64,000 bases of DNA from Methanogranum sp963676045 (GTDB lineage Archaea > Thermoplasmatota > Thermoplasmata > Methanomassiliicoccales > Methanomethylophilaceae). This document shows, in pieces, positions 53,285-63,132 of the stretch (the first letter of the stretch is position 1; every line of letters starts with the position of its first letter). Location: positions 992,001-1,056,000 of the forward strand of contig OY780938.1 of NCBI GenBank assembly GCA_963676045.1. The letters run 5' to 3'. The notes beneath the pieces were generated by a model, which did not search any database, was not told the origin of the DNA, and saw only the letters and a list, made by a program, of their open reading frames with translations. The translations under genes and the position numbers were made by a program.

Positions 53285-54529
53285 TCATTGATCTGACTTG
53301 AATGTTCTCTTCGATTCCTTCAATGCCTCTATCACTGGCATCGGCTCCCTGAGTAGGAAGGTCTCGAGCGCCCCTCCGCCGGTGCTGACGTATGACATCC
53401 TGTCGGCATAATCGAACTTCTCTGCCGCGCCTGCGGTATGCCCGCCACCTATGACGGACAGACCCTTGCTGTTGACCATCGCCTCCATCAGCGCCCTTGT
53501 ACCTATCTCGAACCCTGATTTCTCGAACATCCCTGCAGGGCCTGACATGAATGATGTCTGCGATGATTCGATGACCTTCTGGAATTTCTCTATCGAGAGG
53601 TCCCCTATATCCAATGCCGGTTCGGAGGTCGGCATATCGCCTATGTTCACTGATACGCGCTTGCCATCCCTCTCTACCGCCACATCTACGGGCAAGAGTA
53701 TGCGGGAACCGTACTTGGACATCACGGACCTTGCCGTGCTTATGTTCTCCGGGGTCAGCTCCTCTTTCAATATCTTGCTGCTGGCCTCGCCTATCTCCAC
53801 GCCTCTGGCGTAAAGGAATGCGTTCCCTGCGAGTCCGACGATTATCACCGTGTCCGCCATGTTGTTCTCCATGACGACATCGATCATATGAGGGACATCC
53901 CCGAACTTGGCGCCACCGAGTATGAACACAGACGGACGACGGGGGTTGTTGAATATCGATTGCAGTGCGTATAGCTCCCTCGCCATCAATCTGCCCGATG
54001 CTGAAGGGACCTTTATGGGGAATCCGACCAACGAGCACTGGGAACGGTGCGCGGCACCGAAGGCATCGCACACATAATAATCGATGAGCGGTCTGAGCTC
54101 CTTGACTATCTCTCCCTCGGCGTGGATGTGCATGTCGAGCTCCTCGCTCTCTGAGTCGATGTTCCTTACGTTCCCCAAAAGGAGCACTTGCCCTGGCTCC
54201 AGCTCTTCTATGGCCCTCTTTGCATCATCGCCGATCACATCGTCAACATACTTCACGGGTATGTTGAGATTCCTGGAAAGCCTCTTTGCATGTTGTTCAA
54301 GGCCGGTGCAGTCCCACTTTCCCTTCCTCGACTGATGGGCCAATATCACGAGCTTGGCCCTCTTGCCTATCAATTCACGAACTGTTGGAACGATGGACCT
54401 TATCCTCACATCGTTGATTATCTCTAATTTATCCTTGGAAAGGGGGCAGTTGATATCCACCCTGAGAAGGACTGTCTTGTTTTTGAAATCGAAATCATCC
54501 AGGGTGTAGAAGTCTTTATTCGTGTTCAT
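53285..54529 (-). CDS. pgk: Phosphoglycerate kinase
   Basis: PGK transfers phosphate between 1,3-bisphosphoglycerate and ADP. The 414-residue product has LRVDINCPLS, LILAHQSRKGK-like sequence (VILAHQSRKGK), CDAFGAAHRSQ, FILGGAKFGD and GGGHTAGAAE. Asn of the bacterial VDxNVP motif is Ile-Asn-Cys here. The ATG at 54529 overlaps the gap stop as TGATG, so gap and pgk are coupled. Confidence 0.95.
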   Translation of the reverse strand: MNTNKDFYTLDDFDFKNKTVLLRVDINCPLSKDKLEIINDVRIRSIVPTVRELIGKRAKLVILAHQSRKGKWDCTGLEQHAKRLSRNLNIPVKYVDDVIGDDAKRAIEELEPGQVLLLGNVRNIDSESEELDMHIHAEGEIVKELRPLIDYYVCDAFGAAHRSQCSLVGFPIKVPSASGRLMARELYALQSIFNNPRRPSVFILGGAKFGDVPHMIDVVMENNMADTVIIVGLAGNAFLYARGVEIGEASSKILKEELTPENISTARSVMSKYGSRILLPVDVAVERDGKRVSVNIGDMPTSEPALDIGDLSIEKFQKVIESSQTSFMSGPAGMFEKSGFEIGTRALMEAMVNSKGLSVIGGGHTAGAAEKFDYADRMSYVSTGGGALETFLLREPMPVIEALKESKRTFKSDQ

Positions 54530-55551
54530 CACCCTTTGTTGGGGATGCGCATTGAATCGTTCGTCTTCCTGACGGACCTCGATGCGTCCTCACATATCTT
54601 GCACATGGACCTTATGCAGTCTACGTTCTCCGGGACTACGTCAGACTCCTGATGGACGCCCTGGTAGTAGTAGAGTTTGTTGCCGACCACCTTGACGCCG
54701 TCCTCCCAGACAATTATCTCGTACATGTCGGACCTGTCCCTTCCGATGTCCCTTGCCATCTCCATTATGTCCGCTGTGGTCTTTATCCCATCCTTGCTCT
54801 TCACGAGCCTGATTCTGGGCGATGACCTGAGTATGTTCAATACCTCGTCTGTGGTCGTCTCTCTCGACAGCTCGGCTACGACCGTGTGCATGTGCATCAG
54901 CGTTGTGGAGGCCTTTATCGCCATCGTGTTTATGTTCAGCCAAGGCATGATGCTCTGAACATCCGGACCGTGATGCGTTGGTAATTTGACAGAAGGCTCC
55001 AATGCATTGATGGGTCCCGTGAGACTATCCCCCGGATCCGCCGCCCTCCTGACGATCGTCACATATGCTGCCTTGACCTTGAACTCCTTGTCTATCGGGA
55101 AGAGCGTCCTCAATAGACCTGTAGTGTTGCAGGAAACCACACGCGAGAACTGCGCGCCCCACGACTCACTGTAATTGGCAGTGGAATTGAAAGAAATACC
55201 TGTGAGGCCGTGATCCTCTCCTCCTTGGAATATCCCCTTCACCCCGGCAGCCGCGTATTCCGCTTTGTATCTCTCGCCGAATTCCCCAGGTGTGCAGTCT
55301 ACCATTATGTCTATGCTGTTGTAAAGGTCCTTTATGGTACCAGCATACCTCACATTGGCTTTATTGAATGAATCCACACTTGTCTCTGGAACATAAACAT
55401 CGAACCCTTTCTCTATCGCCATGAGAGTCTCGAAATTGGGCCTGGTCTTCGTCACACCGATGATCTCCATGTCATCTTGAAGATTTACCGCTGTAGCGAC
55501 CCTTTTACCGATGGTACCGTATCCGTTTATTCCGACCTTTACTTTCGACAT
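54529..55551 (-). CDS. gap: Glyceraldehyde-3-phosphate dehydrogenase, archaeal type II
   Basis: This phosphorylating enzyme links to PGK in gluconeogenesis and glycolysis. The 340-residue product has VGINGYGTIGKRVA, the catalytic Cys in SCNTTGLLR, FQGGEDHGL and THHGPDVQS, all typical of archaeal GAPDH. I use the ATG at 55551 (MSKVKVG). A TATA-like TTATTTTATA on the minus strand (55583-55592) lies about 30 bases upstream. Confidence 0.95.
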   Translation of the reverse strand: MSKVKVGINGYGTIGKRVATAVNLQDDMEIIGVTKTRPNFETLMAIEKGFDVYVPETSVDSFNKANVRYAGTIKDLYNSIDIMVDCTPGEFGERYKAEYAAAGVKGIFQGGEDHGLTGISFNSTANYSESWGAQFSRVVSCNTTGLLRTLFPIDKEFKVKAAYVTIVRRAADPGDSLTGPINALEPSVKLPTHHGPDVQSIMPWLNINTMAIKASTTLMHMHTVVAELSRETTTDEVLNILRSSPRIRLVKSKDGIKTTADIMEMARDIGRDRSDMYEIIVWEDGVKVVGNKLYYYQGVHQESDVVPENVDCIRSMCKICEDASRSVRKTNDSMRIPNKG

Positions 55552-55657
55552 GTCGTTTCCCTGATAGGACAAATGACCTACCTATAAAATAATCTTACGC
55601 GCCATTGCACGACAGATTATTAATGCAACAGGCCATACTGCCCCCCCGAGGATTCCA

Positions 55658-57325
55658 ATGAAAGGATCTAGAGCACTGCTGAAAATGCTGGAGGACAGAG
55701 ATGTCGAATACATCTTCGGGTATCCCGGAGCTACCGTCATTCCTATCTATGACGAGATCATAGATTCGTCCGTAAGGCATGTACTGGTAAGGCACGAGCA
55801 GTGCGCCGCGCATATGGCCGATGCATACGCAAGGGCCTCTGGCATACCTGGGGTTTGCCTATCGACCAGCGGACCTGGTGTCACCAACCTGATAACGGGT
55901 GTGGCTACCGCTTACGCGGATTCGTCCCCTCTGATAGCATTGACTGGACAGGTGGGCACTGGTTCCCTCGGCCTTGGCGCGTTCCAAGAGATAGACGCCT
56001 ACAGCCTGATGATGCCAGTCACCAAACACAACTACCGCGTCCTGACCCCAGATAAGCTGCCTCACATACTTGCGGAAGCCTGGGACATCTGTCAGACCGG
56101 TAGACCCGGCCCCGTTCACATCGATCTTCCGGTCGACCAGCTCAATGCGAACCTGGATGAGGGGCTACTAACTGAAGAATACGGCATCAAACCAATAGCA
56201 ACGGATGTTTCCGAACTCAAGCAAGCGATCAAATGGATAAGGGAAGCGAGACAACCAGTGATGCTCGTCGGAGGAGGCGTCATAGCAGGTAACGCATCCG
56301 CGGAGATCATAAAACTGGCAGAGATGACCAACATGCCTGTGGTCACTCCCTTGATGGGAATAGGGGCCATACCATGGGACCATCCCCTCAACATGGGCCC
56401 GCTGGGAATGCATGGCAAGATGCCTGCATTGGATGCTTTCAGTCATGCAGACCTCATAGTCGCAATAGGCACGAGGTTCTCCGACAGGACATACAGCCCA
56501 CACACCGTCCCAGGGGACAGATGCAGGGTCGTCCATATCGACATAGATGCAACAGAGTTCGGAAAGCACAACCGCGAATCGATAGACCTCCTCTGCGACG
56601 CCAAGAGAGGCACGCAGATGTTGATCGATGGACTAGGGGGTTATTCGGACCAGCATCTGGACTGGGATAGGACGGTGGAGGCCTACAAGAAACGCTGCTG
56701 CTGCAGATGCGACATAGATTCGGACCCCATCAACCCCAAGAAGGTCATGTGCGAGATAAATAAGATCATAGACAAGGATATGATAATAACAACGGATGTT
56801 GGACAGAACCAGATGTGGGCCATGCACCATCTTCACATAAGCAGACCCAGGCAATTCATATCATCTGGTAGCATGGGCACCATGGGATTCGGACTTCCGT
56901 CCGCCCTAGGAGCCAAAGCTGCCAGGCCAGATAACAAGGTCATGACCGTCGTCGGGGACGGCGGCCTGCAAATGGTCATACAGGAGCTCGCCACATCGGT
57001 AGCGGAGGATCTGCCTGTCGTCATATGCCTCCTGAACAACGGATGGCTGGGGATGGTCAGACAACATCAGAAATTCTTCTGGGACAAACGCTACAGCGGT
57101 GTCGAACTGGGAGCGGACCCTGATTTCTGCATGATCGCCAGAGCATACGGCGCCAAAGGCATAAAAATCGAAAAATCCGGAGAGATCGGAGATGCATTGA
57201 AGGAAGCATTCGAATGCGGAAAGACATGCATCGTCGACATACCAACAGATTGCGAAGCGGATATGACCCCGATGATACCTGTAAAGAAAACATCCCCGAT
57301 AATAAGGGGCGACTGCGTCTACTGA
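55658..57325 (+). CDS. ilvB: Acetolactate synthase large subunit, copy 1
   Basis: AHAS makes acetolactate or acetohydroxybutyrate for Val, Leu and Ile. The 555-residue ThDP enzyme has GYPGATVIPIYDE, catalytic Glu47 in RHEQCAAHMADAYARA, GTGSLGLGAFQE, and the Mg-ThDP motif GDGG through NN in LLNNGWLGM. A Cys-rich RCCCRCD stretch occurs near 350. It is a close paralogue of the next gene. GAGGATTCCA precedes the ATG. No small regulatory subunit (ilvN) is adjacent. Confidence 0.95.
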   Translation: MKGSRALLKMLEDRDVEYIFGYPGATVIPIYDEIIDSSVRHVLVRHEQCAAHMADAYARASGIPGVCLSTSGPGVTNLITGVATAYADSSPLIALTGQVGTGSLGLGAFQEIDAYSLMMPVTKHNYRVLTPDKLPHILAEAWDICQTGRPGPVHIDLPVDQLNANLDEGLLTEEYGIKPIATDVSELKQAIKWIREARQPVMLVGGGVIAGNASAEIIKLAEMTNMPVVTPLMGIGAIPWDHPLNMGPLGMHGKMPALDAFSHADLIVAIGTRFSDRTYSPHTVPGDRCRVVHIDIDATEFGKHNRESIDLLCDAKRGTQMLIDGLGGYSDQHLDWDRTVEAYKKRCCCRCDIDSDPINPKKVMCEINKIIDKDMIITTDVGQNQMWAMHHLHISRPRQFISSGSMGTMGFGLPSALGAKAARPDNKVMTVVGDGGLQMVIQELATSVAEDLPVVICLLNNGWLGMVRQHQKFFWDKRYSGVELGADPDFCMIARAYGAKGIKIEKSGEIGDALKEAFECGKTCIVDIPTDCEADMTPMIPVKKTSPIIRGDCVY

Positions 57326-57334
57326 TATCAAAAC

Positions 57335-57351
57335 ACGGCCTTACAGGCCGT
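57335..57351 (+). terminator. Hairpin between the two acetolactate synthase genes
   Basis: ACGGCCT-TAC-AGGCCGT is a perfect 7-bp inverted repeat, followed by CCTTTAATC and then TTTTCTCC. It lies 10 bases after the first ilvB stop and may separate the transcripts of the two paralogues. Confidence 0.5.
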
Positions 57352-57419
57352 CCTTTAATCACATTTTCTCCTGCAACACTTTTAACGGATGACACCAATC
57401 GGGTCTCGGAAGATTCATC

Positions 57420-59093
57420 ATGAAAGGATCAAGGGCACTGTTGAAAACGCTCGAAGATAGGAATGTCGAAACCATGTTCGGCTACCCCGGAGGGGTGGTT
57501 ATCCCGATATATGATGAGATGCTCGAATCCTCGATAAGACATGTGCTCGTAAGACATGAACAATGCGCCGCCCACATGGCAGATGCATATGCGAGGGCAT
57601 GTGGAATACCGGGCGTGTGCCTGGCCACCAGCGGACCAGGGGCGACCAATCTGACCACTGGTGTCGCGACCGCCTATGCGGACTCTTCCCCGATGATAGC
57701 GATAACAGGACAGGTGGGCACTGGTTCCCTCGGCTTGGGAGCTTTCCAAGAGGTCGATGCCTATAGCCTGATGATGCCTATAACCAAACACAACTTCCGC
57801 GTCCTGGACATCAATAACATGCCGAATGCTATCGCAGAAGCCTGGTATATATGCCAATCCGGCAGACCAGGGCCTGTGCACATAGATGTCCCTGTGGATC
57901 AGGTCAACGCGCAGATAGATGACAGGCTGGTAGCAGAAGCTGAATACCATGTGAAACCGCAGATGACAGATACTTCGGGACTGCATGAGGCGGCGGACTG
58001 GATAAGGGCCGCGAACAGACCTGTGCTCATGATAGGCGGAGGAGTGATAACCGGAAACGCATGCCCCGAGGTCCAAAAACTCGCGGAGATGACCAACATA
58101 CCTGTTATAACCCCGATGATGGGGATAGGGGCGATATCCTCCAAACACCCGCTCAACATGGGTCCTCTGGGTATGCACGGAAGGGTCGGCGCCTTGGAGA
58201 TCTTCAAGAATTCGGACCTGATAATCGCAATAGGCACTAAATTCTCTGACAGGACATATAGCGCGCATACGGACCCAGCAGGATGCAGGGTCATACACAT
58301 AGACATAGACGCTACAGAATTCAACAAACATTCGAACCATCCTTCTGTCAATCTGCTTTGCGACGCCAAGAAAGGCACTCAGATGCTCATAGAGGCGCTA
58401 GGGGGATATGTCGACATACATACCCAGTGGGATTCCAAGGTCAAGGATGCGAAGAAGAAATGCCCATGCGATTTCAACTACGGATGTCATCCGATAGTCC
58501 CGCAGAAAGTGATGTATGAACTGAATAAATTCCTTGACGATGATGTCATCGTTACCACCGACGTCGGACAGAACCAGATGTGGGCGATGCACTATCTGGA
58601 TATAAGACGCCCCAGACAATTCATATCCTCTGGAAGCTTTGGCACGATGGGATTCGGATTGCCCTCGGCGATAGGCGCGAAAGCGGCGAAACCCGAATCC
58701 AAGGTCATAACCGTGACAGGGGACGGCGGACTCCTGATGGTCATACAGGAACTCGCAACATCGGTCGCGGAGGACCTGCCTGTCGTCATATGCCTCCTGA
58801 ACAACGGATGGCTGGGGATGGTCAAACAATGGCAGAACCTATTCTGGAATTCCAGATACAGCAGCACCAAGCTCGATGCGGACCCTGATTTCGTAAAGGT
58901 CGCTGAGGCCTTTGGAGCCAAAGGAATACGTGTAGAAAGAGCGGGCGAGATCGCAGATGCCTTCAAACAGGCCTTCGAATGCGACAGGACATGCCTAGTG
59001 GAAATAAAGGTGGACCCCGAAGAGAACATAACCCCTATGCTTCCGCCCAACCCACAGTTACCTTTGATAAGAGGCCGTTGCAAATATTGCTAA
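57420..59093 (+). CDS. ilvB: Acetolactate synthase large subunit, copy 2
   Basis: The 557-residue paralogue of the preceding gene has the same motifs: GYPGGVVIPIYDE, Glu47 in RHEQCAAHMADAYARA, GTGSLGLGAFQE, GDGG and LLNNGWLGM. DNA stretches around the ThDP motif are nearly identical in the two copies, while the C-terminal 100 residues diverge more. The copies may differ in kinetics or regulation, or one may serve another ThDP reaction. It is followed by ilvC after about 100 bases. Confidence 0.95.
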   Translation: MKGSRALLKTLEDRNVETMFGYPGGVVIPIYDEMLESSIRHVLVRHEQCAAHMADAYARACGIPGVCLATSGPGATNLTTGVATAYADSSPMIAITGQVGTGSLGLGAFQEVDAYSLMMPITKHNFRVLDINNMPNAIAEAWYICQSGRPGPVHIDVPVDQVNAQIDDRLVAEAEYHVKPQMTDTSGLHEAADWIRAANRPVLMIGGGVITGNACPEVQKLAEMTNIPVITPMMGIGAISSKHPLNMGPLGMHGRVGALEIFKNSDLIIAIGTKFSDRTYSAHTDPAGCRVIHIDIDATEFNKHSNHPSVNLLCDAKKGTQMLIEALGGYVDIHTQWDSKVKDAKKKCPCDFNYGCHPIVPQKVMYELNKFLDDDVIVTTDVGQNQMWAMHYLDIRRPRQFISSGSFGTMGFGLPSAIGAKAAKPESKVITVTGDGGLLMVIQELATSVAEDLPVVICLLNNGWLGMVKQWQNLFWNSRYSSTKLDADPDFVKVAEAFGAKGIRVERAGEIADAFKQAFECDRTCLVEIKVDPEENITPMLPPNPQLPLIRGRCKYC

Positions 59094-59194
59094 AATGTCA
59101 ATCGATGGTGATGTTGCAGTGGAACAAGCCCCCGTGTACATGCGATATATTTTAGTGTGATAAGGAGTTGGGTCTCTCAACACTAGGTGGAATT

Positions 59195-60181
59195 ATGCAC
59201 ATTTACCACGATGCAGATGTGGACATCAATGTCCTCAAAGGCAAGAAGATCGCAGTCCTCGGATATGGTTCCCAGGGAAGGGCCCAAGCCCTCTGTTTCC
59301 ATGACTCCGGCCTCGACGTGACCGTCGGAGCGAGATCAAATGGAAAATCCTGGAACATCATAAAGGAAGATGGACTCAAAGTCGCCGAATTCGCAGATGC
59401 CGTCAAAGGAGCCGACGTCGTCATGATGCTTCTCCCAGATGAGATCCAGCCTGACATATACAAGGACTACGTCGCACCCAACCTCAAGAAAGGAGCGGCA
59501 CTCGAGTTCGCACACGGCTTCGCGATAACATACAAACTGATCGTACCTCCCAAGGATATCGATGTCATAATGATGGCACCCAAATCCCCGGGAGCTATGG
59601 AGAGGGTCCAGTTCTTGGAAGGATTCGGAGTTCCAGCACTCGTATGCGTTCATCAGGATGCCACAGGCAACGCGAAGAAGATCGCACTCGCATTGGCAAA
59701 AGGCCTGGGCGCGACCCGCGCAGGTGTCTTCGAGACAACATTCGACAATGAGACCAAGACCGATCTCTTCGGAGAACAGGCGGTCCTCTGCGGCGGACTT
59801 ACGGCCATGATCAAGGCAGGATTCAAGACACTCGTAGATGCAGGATACCCCCCTGAGATGGCATACTTCGAAGTACTTCACGAGACCAAGCTCATAACAG
59901 ACCTCATCAACAAAGGCGGTTTCATGGGCATGTGGGACGGAGTATCCAACACTGCCGAGTACGGAGGAATGACCAGAAGGGACAGGGTCATCACACCCGA
60001 ATCCTACACCGGCATGAAATCCATACTCAACGACATCGAATCCGGAAAATTCAAGGACGACTGGCGCGCAGAGTGGCATGCTGGCCTTGTTAACCTCAAG
60101 AAGATGGAATCTGACGAGAGCAAGATCCAGCTCGAGGTAACCGGAAGGGAGATCAGACACCTCTTCGAGAGGAAGAAGTAA
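59195..60181 (+). CDS. ilvC: Ketol-acid reductoisomerase
   Basis: IlvC rearranges and reduces the AHAS product with NAD(P)H. The 328-residue class I enzyme has GYGSQGRAQALCFHDSG, MLLPDEIQPD, FAHGFAI, MAPKSPG and FGEQAVLCGG with the metal-binding acids. I use the ATG at 59195 preceded by AGGTGG, rather than 59168. The HGFAI Gly-Phe-Ala-Ile replaces the common HGFNI. It ends the branched-chain cluster. Confidence 0.96.
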   Translation: MHIYHDADVDINVLKGKKIAVLGYGSQGRAQALCFHDSGLDVTVGARSNGKSWNIIKEDGLKVAEFADAVKGADVVMMLLPDEIQPDIYKDYVAPNLKKGAALEFAHGFAITYKLIVPPKDIDVIMMAPKSPGAMERVQFLEGFGVPALVCVHQDATGNAKKIALALAKGLGATRAGVFETTFDNETKTDLFGEQAVLCGGLTAMIKAGFKTLVDAGYPPEMAYFEVLHETKLITDLINKGGFMGMWDGVSNTAEYGGMTRRDRVITPESYTGMKSILNDIESGKFKDDWRAEWHAGLVNLKKMESDESKIQLEVTGREIRHLFERKK

Positions 60182-60203
60182 ACAATCCATACCAGGTGAT
60201 GTT

Positions 60204-60581
60204 GTGAGCCTTATCAGGATCCGCACGAGGAACGCCGAATACACGGCCGAACTGGACGATTCGGATATCTCCAACACCATCTGGTTATCTTTACCTTTTA
60301 AGGCCCAGACCAACATGCTGGGCAATCAGATCTATTTCGAGATGCCGCTTGATGCGAACATCTCAGGTGAGATGGATACCGTGTTCGATGTCGGGGACAT
60401 CACATACTGGCCAAAGGTCAATGCGATCTGCATATTCTTCGGCCCTACCCTATTCAGCGGCGAGGACGGCCGTCCCGTCTCGAAATTCCCATTGATAAAA
60501 ATAGGAAAAGTGTTAGGGGACTGCTCCGAGATGGAAGATGCTGGAGACAGGCAGCGCATCACCTTGGAACAATCCTTTTGA
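60204..60581 (+). CDS. Cyclophilin-like family protein (DUF369 type)
   Basis: The 125-residue product has the small beta-barrel pattern of the cyclophilin-like archaeal family: TIWLSLPFKAQTNMLGNQIYFEMP, DITYWPKVNAICIFFGPT. The family is structurally like cyclophilin but lacks the known isomerase active site; its function is unknown. It starts with GTG at 60204, with AGGTGATG before it. Its TGA stop directly abuts the stop of the convergent pepQ. Confidence 0.82.
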   Translation: MSLIRIRTRNAEYTAELDDSDISNTIWLSLPFKAQTNMLGNQIYFEMPLDANISGEMDTVFDVGDITYWPKVNAICIFFGPTLFSGEDGRPVSKFPLIKIGKVLGDCSEMEDAGDRQRITLEQSF

Positions 60582-61709
60582 TCATATTATCGTGAGTTCG
60601 TGGTCGAAACTCGTGAGCCTCTCGGCACCATCCTTCTTGACGAGGCATGTATCCTCTATCCTTATGCCGCCAAGACCTGGGATGTATATGCCTGGCTCAG
60701 CCGAAACCACATTGCCAGAACGGAGTATCTGCTCCGATCTGGAATATATCGATATGTCCTGATGGACCTCCATGCCGATGCCGTGTCCGAAAGTGTGTAT
60801 GAAACGCCCCTTGAACTCGCTTTCCTCGATCATCTTCCTTGCTACCACATCAGCTGCCTTGGCCTCGGCGCCGTCGCGGTATTCCATGAAACCTGCCTGC
60901 TGAGCATCCTTGACGACTTCGTACGCCCGCTTCAGAATATCCGAGGGCTCACCGAAGAACACCGTACGCGTCATGTCAGAGCAATACATGTTGTATTTGG
61001 TACCGAAATCGAAGAGCGCGACATCTCCTTTCATGAGCTTTCTGTCTGTGGGGCTGTGATGCGGCTTGGAAGCATTCTCGCCGAAGGCCGCTATCGTCTC
61101 GAACGCGTTTCCTTCCCCTCCCAATTCCCTCATCCTATTGTCGATGAAATGGCCCATCTGCTTCTCGGTCATACCTTCGCGAAGCGCATCTGGTATCTCG
61201 CCAGCGACTTTCGAGGATATCTTGCATGCCCTCCTTGTGGCCTCTATCTCCTTCTCATCCTTCACGGATACGGTCTCCGATATCGCTTTTCCTGCATCGA
61301 CTATCTCGATCTCGCCTGCCAGCCTTTTGATGTATTGGACATTGGCGTACGTCGCGTAATGGTAATTGAAGCCTATCTTCTTCGAATCGCCGAGTATGTT
61401 CTTTATTATGTTCTCCCTGTCCTCGCGGGTCTTGTACACATGTACCTCGCTTTTGCCTGTCCTAGCGGTCTCCTCCTCCAGAGACCCTGTCACCATATGG
61501 AGGGCCCCATCCTTGGTCACTACGACAATGGACCCCTCGAAACGTCCTGATGATAGGCCGGTGAGGTACCAGAACGTGGAATCCAGAAACGGTTCCTCAT
61601 CGTTCATGATCACGACGGCATCCAAGCCGTCGCATTTGGAAATGAGCCTCTCGGCCCTTGAATTGAACATAAGGGAAAATGAATGAGGTTTGAGAAATAG
61701 GTTTTGCAT
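60582..61709 (-). CDS. pepQ: M24-family Xaa-Pro aminopeptidase/dipeptidase
   Basis: The 375-residue product has an N-terminal creatinase-like domain (to ~165) and a pita-bread metallopeptidase domain with the metal ligands in LFDFGTKYNMYCSDMTRT, TFGHGIGMEVHQD, SAEPGIYIPG and GGIRIEDT. It removes residues before proline or splits X-Pro dipeptides. The ATG at 61709 overlaps the nadX stop as TGATG; MFNSRAERL at 61670 is an alternative start. Confidence 0.93.
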   Translation of the reverse strand: MQNLFLKPHSFSLMFNSRAERLISKCDGLDAVVIMNDEEPFLDSTFWYLTGLSSGRFEGSIVVVTKDGALHMVTGSLEEETARTGKSEVHVYKTREDRENIIKNILGDSKKIGFNYHYATYANVQYIKRLAGEIEIVDAGKAISETVSVKDEKEIEATRRACKISSKVAGEIPDALREGMTEKQMGHFIDNRMRELGGEGNAFETIAAFGENASKPHHSPTDRKLMKGDVALFDFGTKYNMYCSDMTRTVFFGEPSDILKRAYEVVKDAQQAGFMEYRDGAEAKAADVVARKMIEESEFKGRFIHTFGHGIGMEVHQDISIYSRSEQILRSGNVVSAEPGIYIPGLGGIRIEDTCLVKKDGAERLTSFDHELTII

Positions 61710-62515
61710 CAAATGCCGAACCATTCGTTCCTGACTATCCTCTTGAGGGCGGATATCGCGGAAAGACTGGCGAGATGAGATGTCTTTGGATTGTCCGGTT
61801 CCGGGACGTTGTATGTGTGGCATTCCATCTCTCCGAACTTGCCTTTTACCTTCAGATCGTGAGAGTTGCTCTTTATCTGCGGATCCAGGACCACCGTGAC
61901 CATTGTGTCATCGAACCCGATCCCCAGAAGACTGACGGTTGCAGCGACATTCACATTCTTCGGGAATATCCTGACGGCCTCCCTGGCTGGACCTGTGTAT
62001 ATGACTGTCCTGTCCTTGATCTTGTTGACGTCGATGCCCTTGTCCATCAGGTACTTGACATCCCCGAGGGACTTGGGGCCCTTCGTGGTTATGAGTTCGA
62101 CCGATTCGATCTCGTCCACGGATGCGCATCTGAGGCCGTCGGTTCCACACAAGGCCCCGGTCGGGATGTATATCCTTGCGCCACTTACCTTGGCCCTGTC
62201 GAAGACCATCTTTCTGAAATCATCATCCACGAGTGAACCTACGGACATTATCATCATGTCCACGCCCCTCGCGACGACCATTGGAAGGAATTGCTTGGCC
62301 GCATCCTGTGTGGCCGCCTCTATCACAAGGTCGCAATGATACAGCTCGTCTTCGACTGAATCTATTACAACCGCCTTGTCCATTCCGGCTGCTACGCTCT
62401 CAGCCACTTCCTTGCGGATATCGATTAGGTATATCCTCTTGACTTCTTGCATTTGATCGGCAGCCTTTGCAAGCTTCGAACCGATGGAACCACATCCGAT
62501 GATCGTTATGCGCAT
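61709..62515 (-). CDS. nadX: L-aspartate dehydrogenase
   Basis: NadX oxidises aspartate to iminoaspartate for NAD synthesis. The 268-residue product has the Rossmann motif IIGCGSIGSKLA, VIEAATQDAAKQF, GALCGTDGLRCASVDEIESV, and CHTYNVPEPDNPKTSHLASLS at the C-terminus, all typical of the family. I use the ATG at 62515 (MRITIIG) rather than 62563. NadA and NadC genes are not in the window. Confidence 0.92.
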   Translation of the reverse strand: MRITIIGCGSIGSKLAKAADQMQEVKRIYLIDIRKEVAESVAAGMDKAVVIDSVEDELYHCDLVIEAATQDAAKQFLPMVVARGVDMMIMSVGSLVDDDFRKMVFDRAKVSGARIYIPTGALCGTDGLRCASVDEIESVELITTKGPKSLGDVKYLMDKGIDVNKIKDRTVIYTGPAREAVRIFPKNVNVAATVSLLGIGFDDTMVTVVLDPQIKSNSHDLKVKGKFGEMECHTYNVPEPDNPKTSHLASLSAISALKRIVRNEWFGI

Positions 62516-62671
62516 GAACGGTGACAGATACTGCATCATATTAAGAATTTGTGTGGTTGTCATACGAAAATCGTAATAAACATGCTGATACCTCCAATTT
62601 ACCTCATGATTCCTTCGATTTATGGAAACAGGAAGAAAATTCGTTAACGAGAACGTATTATCTACGGATAC

Positions 62672-63094
62672 ATGTGTTCAGGGAACGTGGAAAGATACGA
62701 GTTGATGGAGCACACAGCAGATCTGATGGTCAAAGCATATGGCAGAAATATGGAAGAATGCTTTGCAAATGCAGGATACGCGCTTTTCGACCAGACGGTG
62801 GACCTGTCCACGGTAGAGCCTGTCAGGTCTGTGCACTTCGAGGTCTCCAAGGAATTCATCGAGGACAGATTGTATTCATTCCTCTCGGAACTGCTGTTCA
62901 TCGAGGATTGCGAGAACGTTATCCTGAAGGATATACATGTCGAATTCGAAGGCGACAAGGTCATATGCGATGCTATGGGAGAGGACCTCGACCGCAGTAA
63001 GCACCGCCTCAAGTCAGAGATCAAGGCGGTGACATACCACATGATGGAGATCGACGATCGCGTACCTTCCATCACCGTGATCTTCGATGTCTAA
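62672..63094 (+). CDS. Archease, activator of the RNA ligase RtcB
   Basis: The 140-residue product has YELMEHTADLMVKAYGRNMEECF at the N-terminus and the central FLSELLFIED, both archease hallmarks with the conserved acidic metal ligands. Archease helps RtcB guanylylation in tRNA splicing. No rtcB gene is nearby. The upstream gap from nadX holds short inverted repeats but no clear promoter. Confidence 0.93.
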   Translation: MCSGNVERYELMEHTADLMVKAYGRNMEECFANAGYALFDQTVDLSTVEPVRSVHFEVSKEFIEDRLYSFLSELLFIEDCENVILKDIHVEFEGDKVICDAMGEDLDRSKHRLKSEIKAVTYHMMEIDDRVPSITVIFDV

Positions 63095-63132
63095 ATTATA
63101 ATAGTCCCATTACTTACAGAGGTCCGATATTC

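Noticed and set aside
53184..54071. 295-codon Arg-rich minus-strand frame
   Set aside because: Shifted-frame reading of pgk, with composition typical of a shadow frame.
57429..58340. 303-codon minus-strand frame
   Set aside because: Antisense to the second ilvB gene; a similar shadow appears on the first copy because the genes are paralogues.
60576..60587. TGATCA formed by abutting stop codons of the cyclophilin-like gene and pepQ
   Set aside because: A palindrome arising simply from two TGA codons tail to tail; no evidence of function.
60600..61550. 316-codon plus-strand frame
   Set aside because: Antisense to pepQ, whose metal-ligand motifs are intact.
62563..62650. Inverted repeats TACGA-AAA-TCGTA and TCGTTAACGA between nadX and archease
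   Set aside because: Arms are only five bases each and placement does not match either promoter, so chance is likely.
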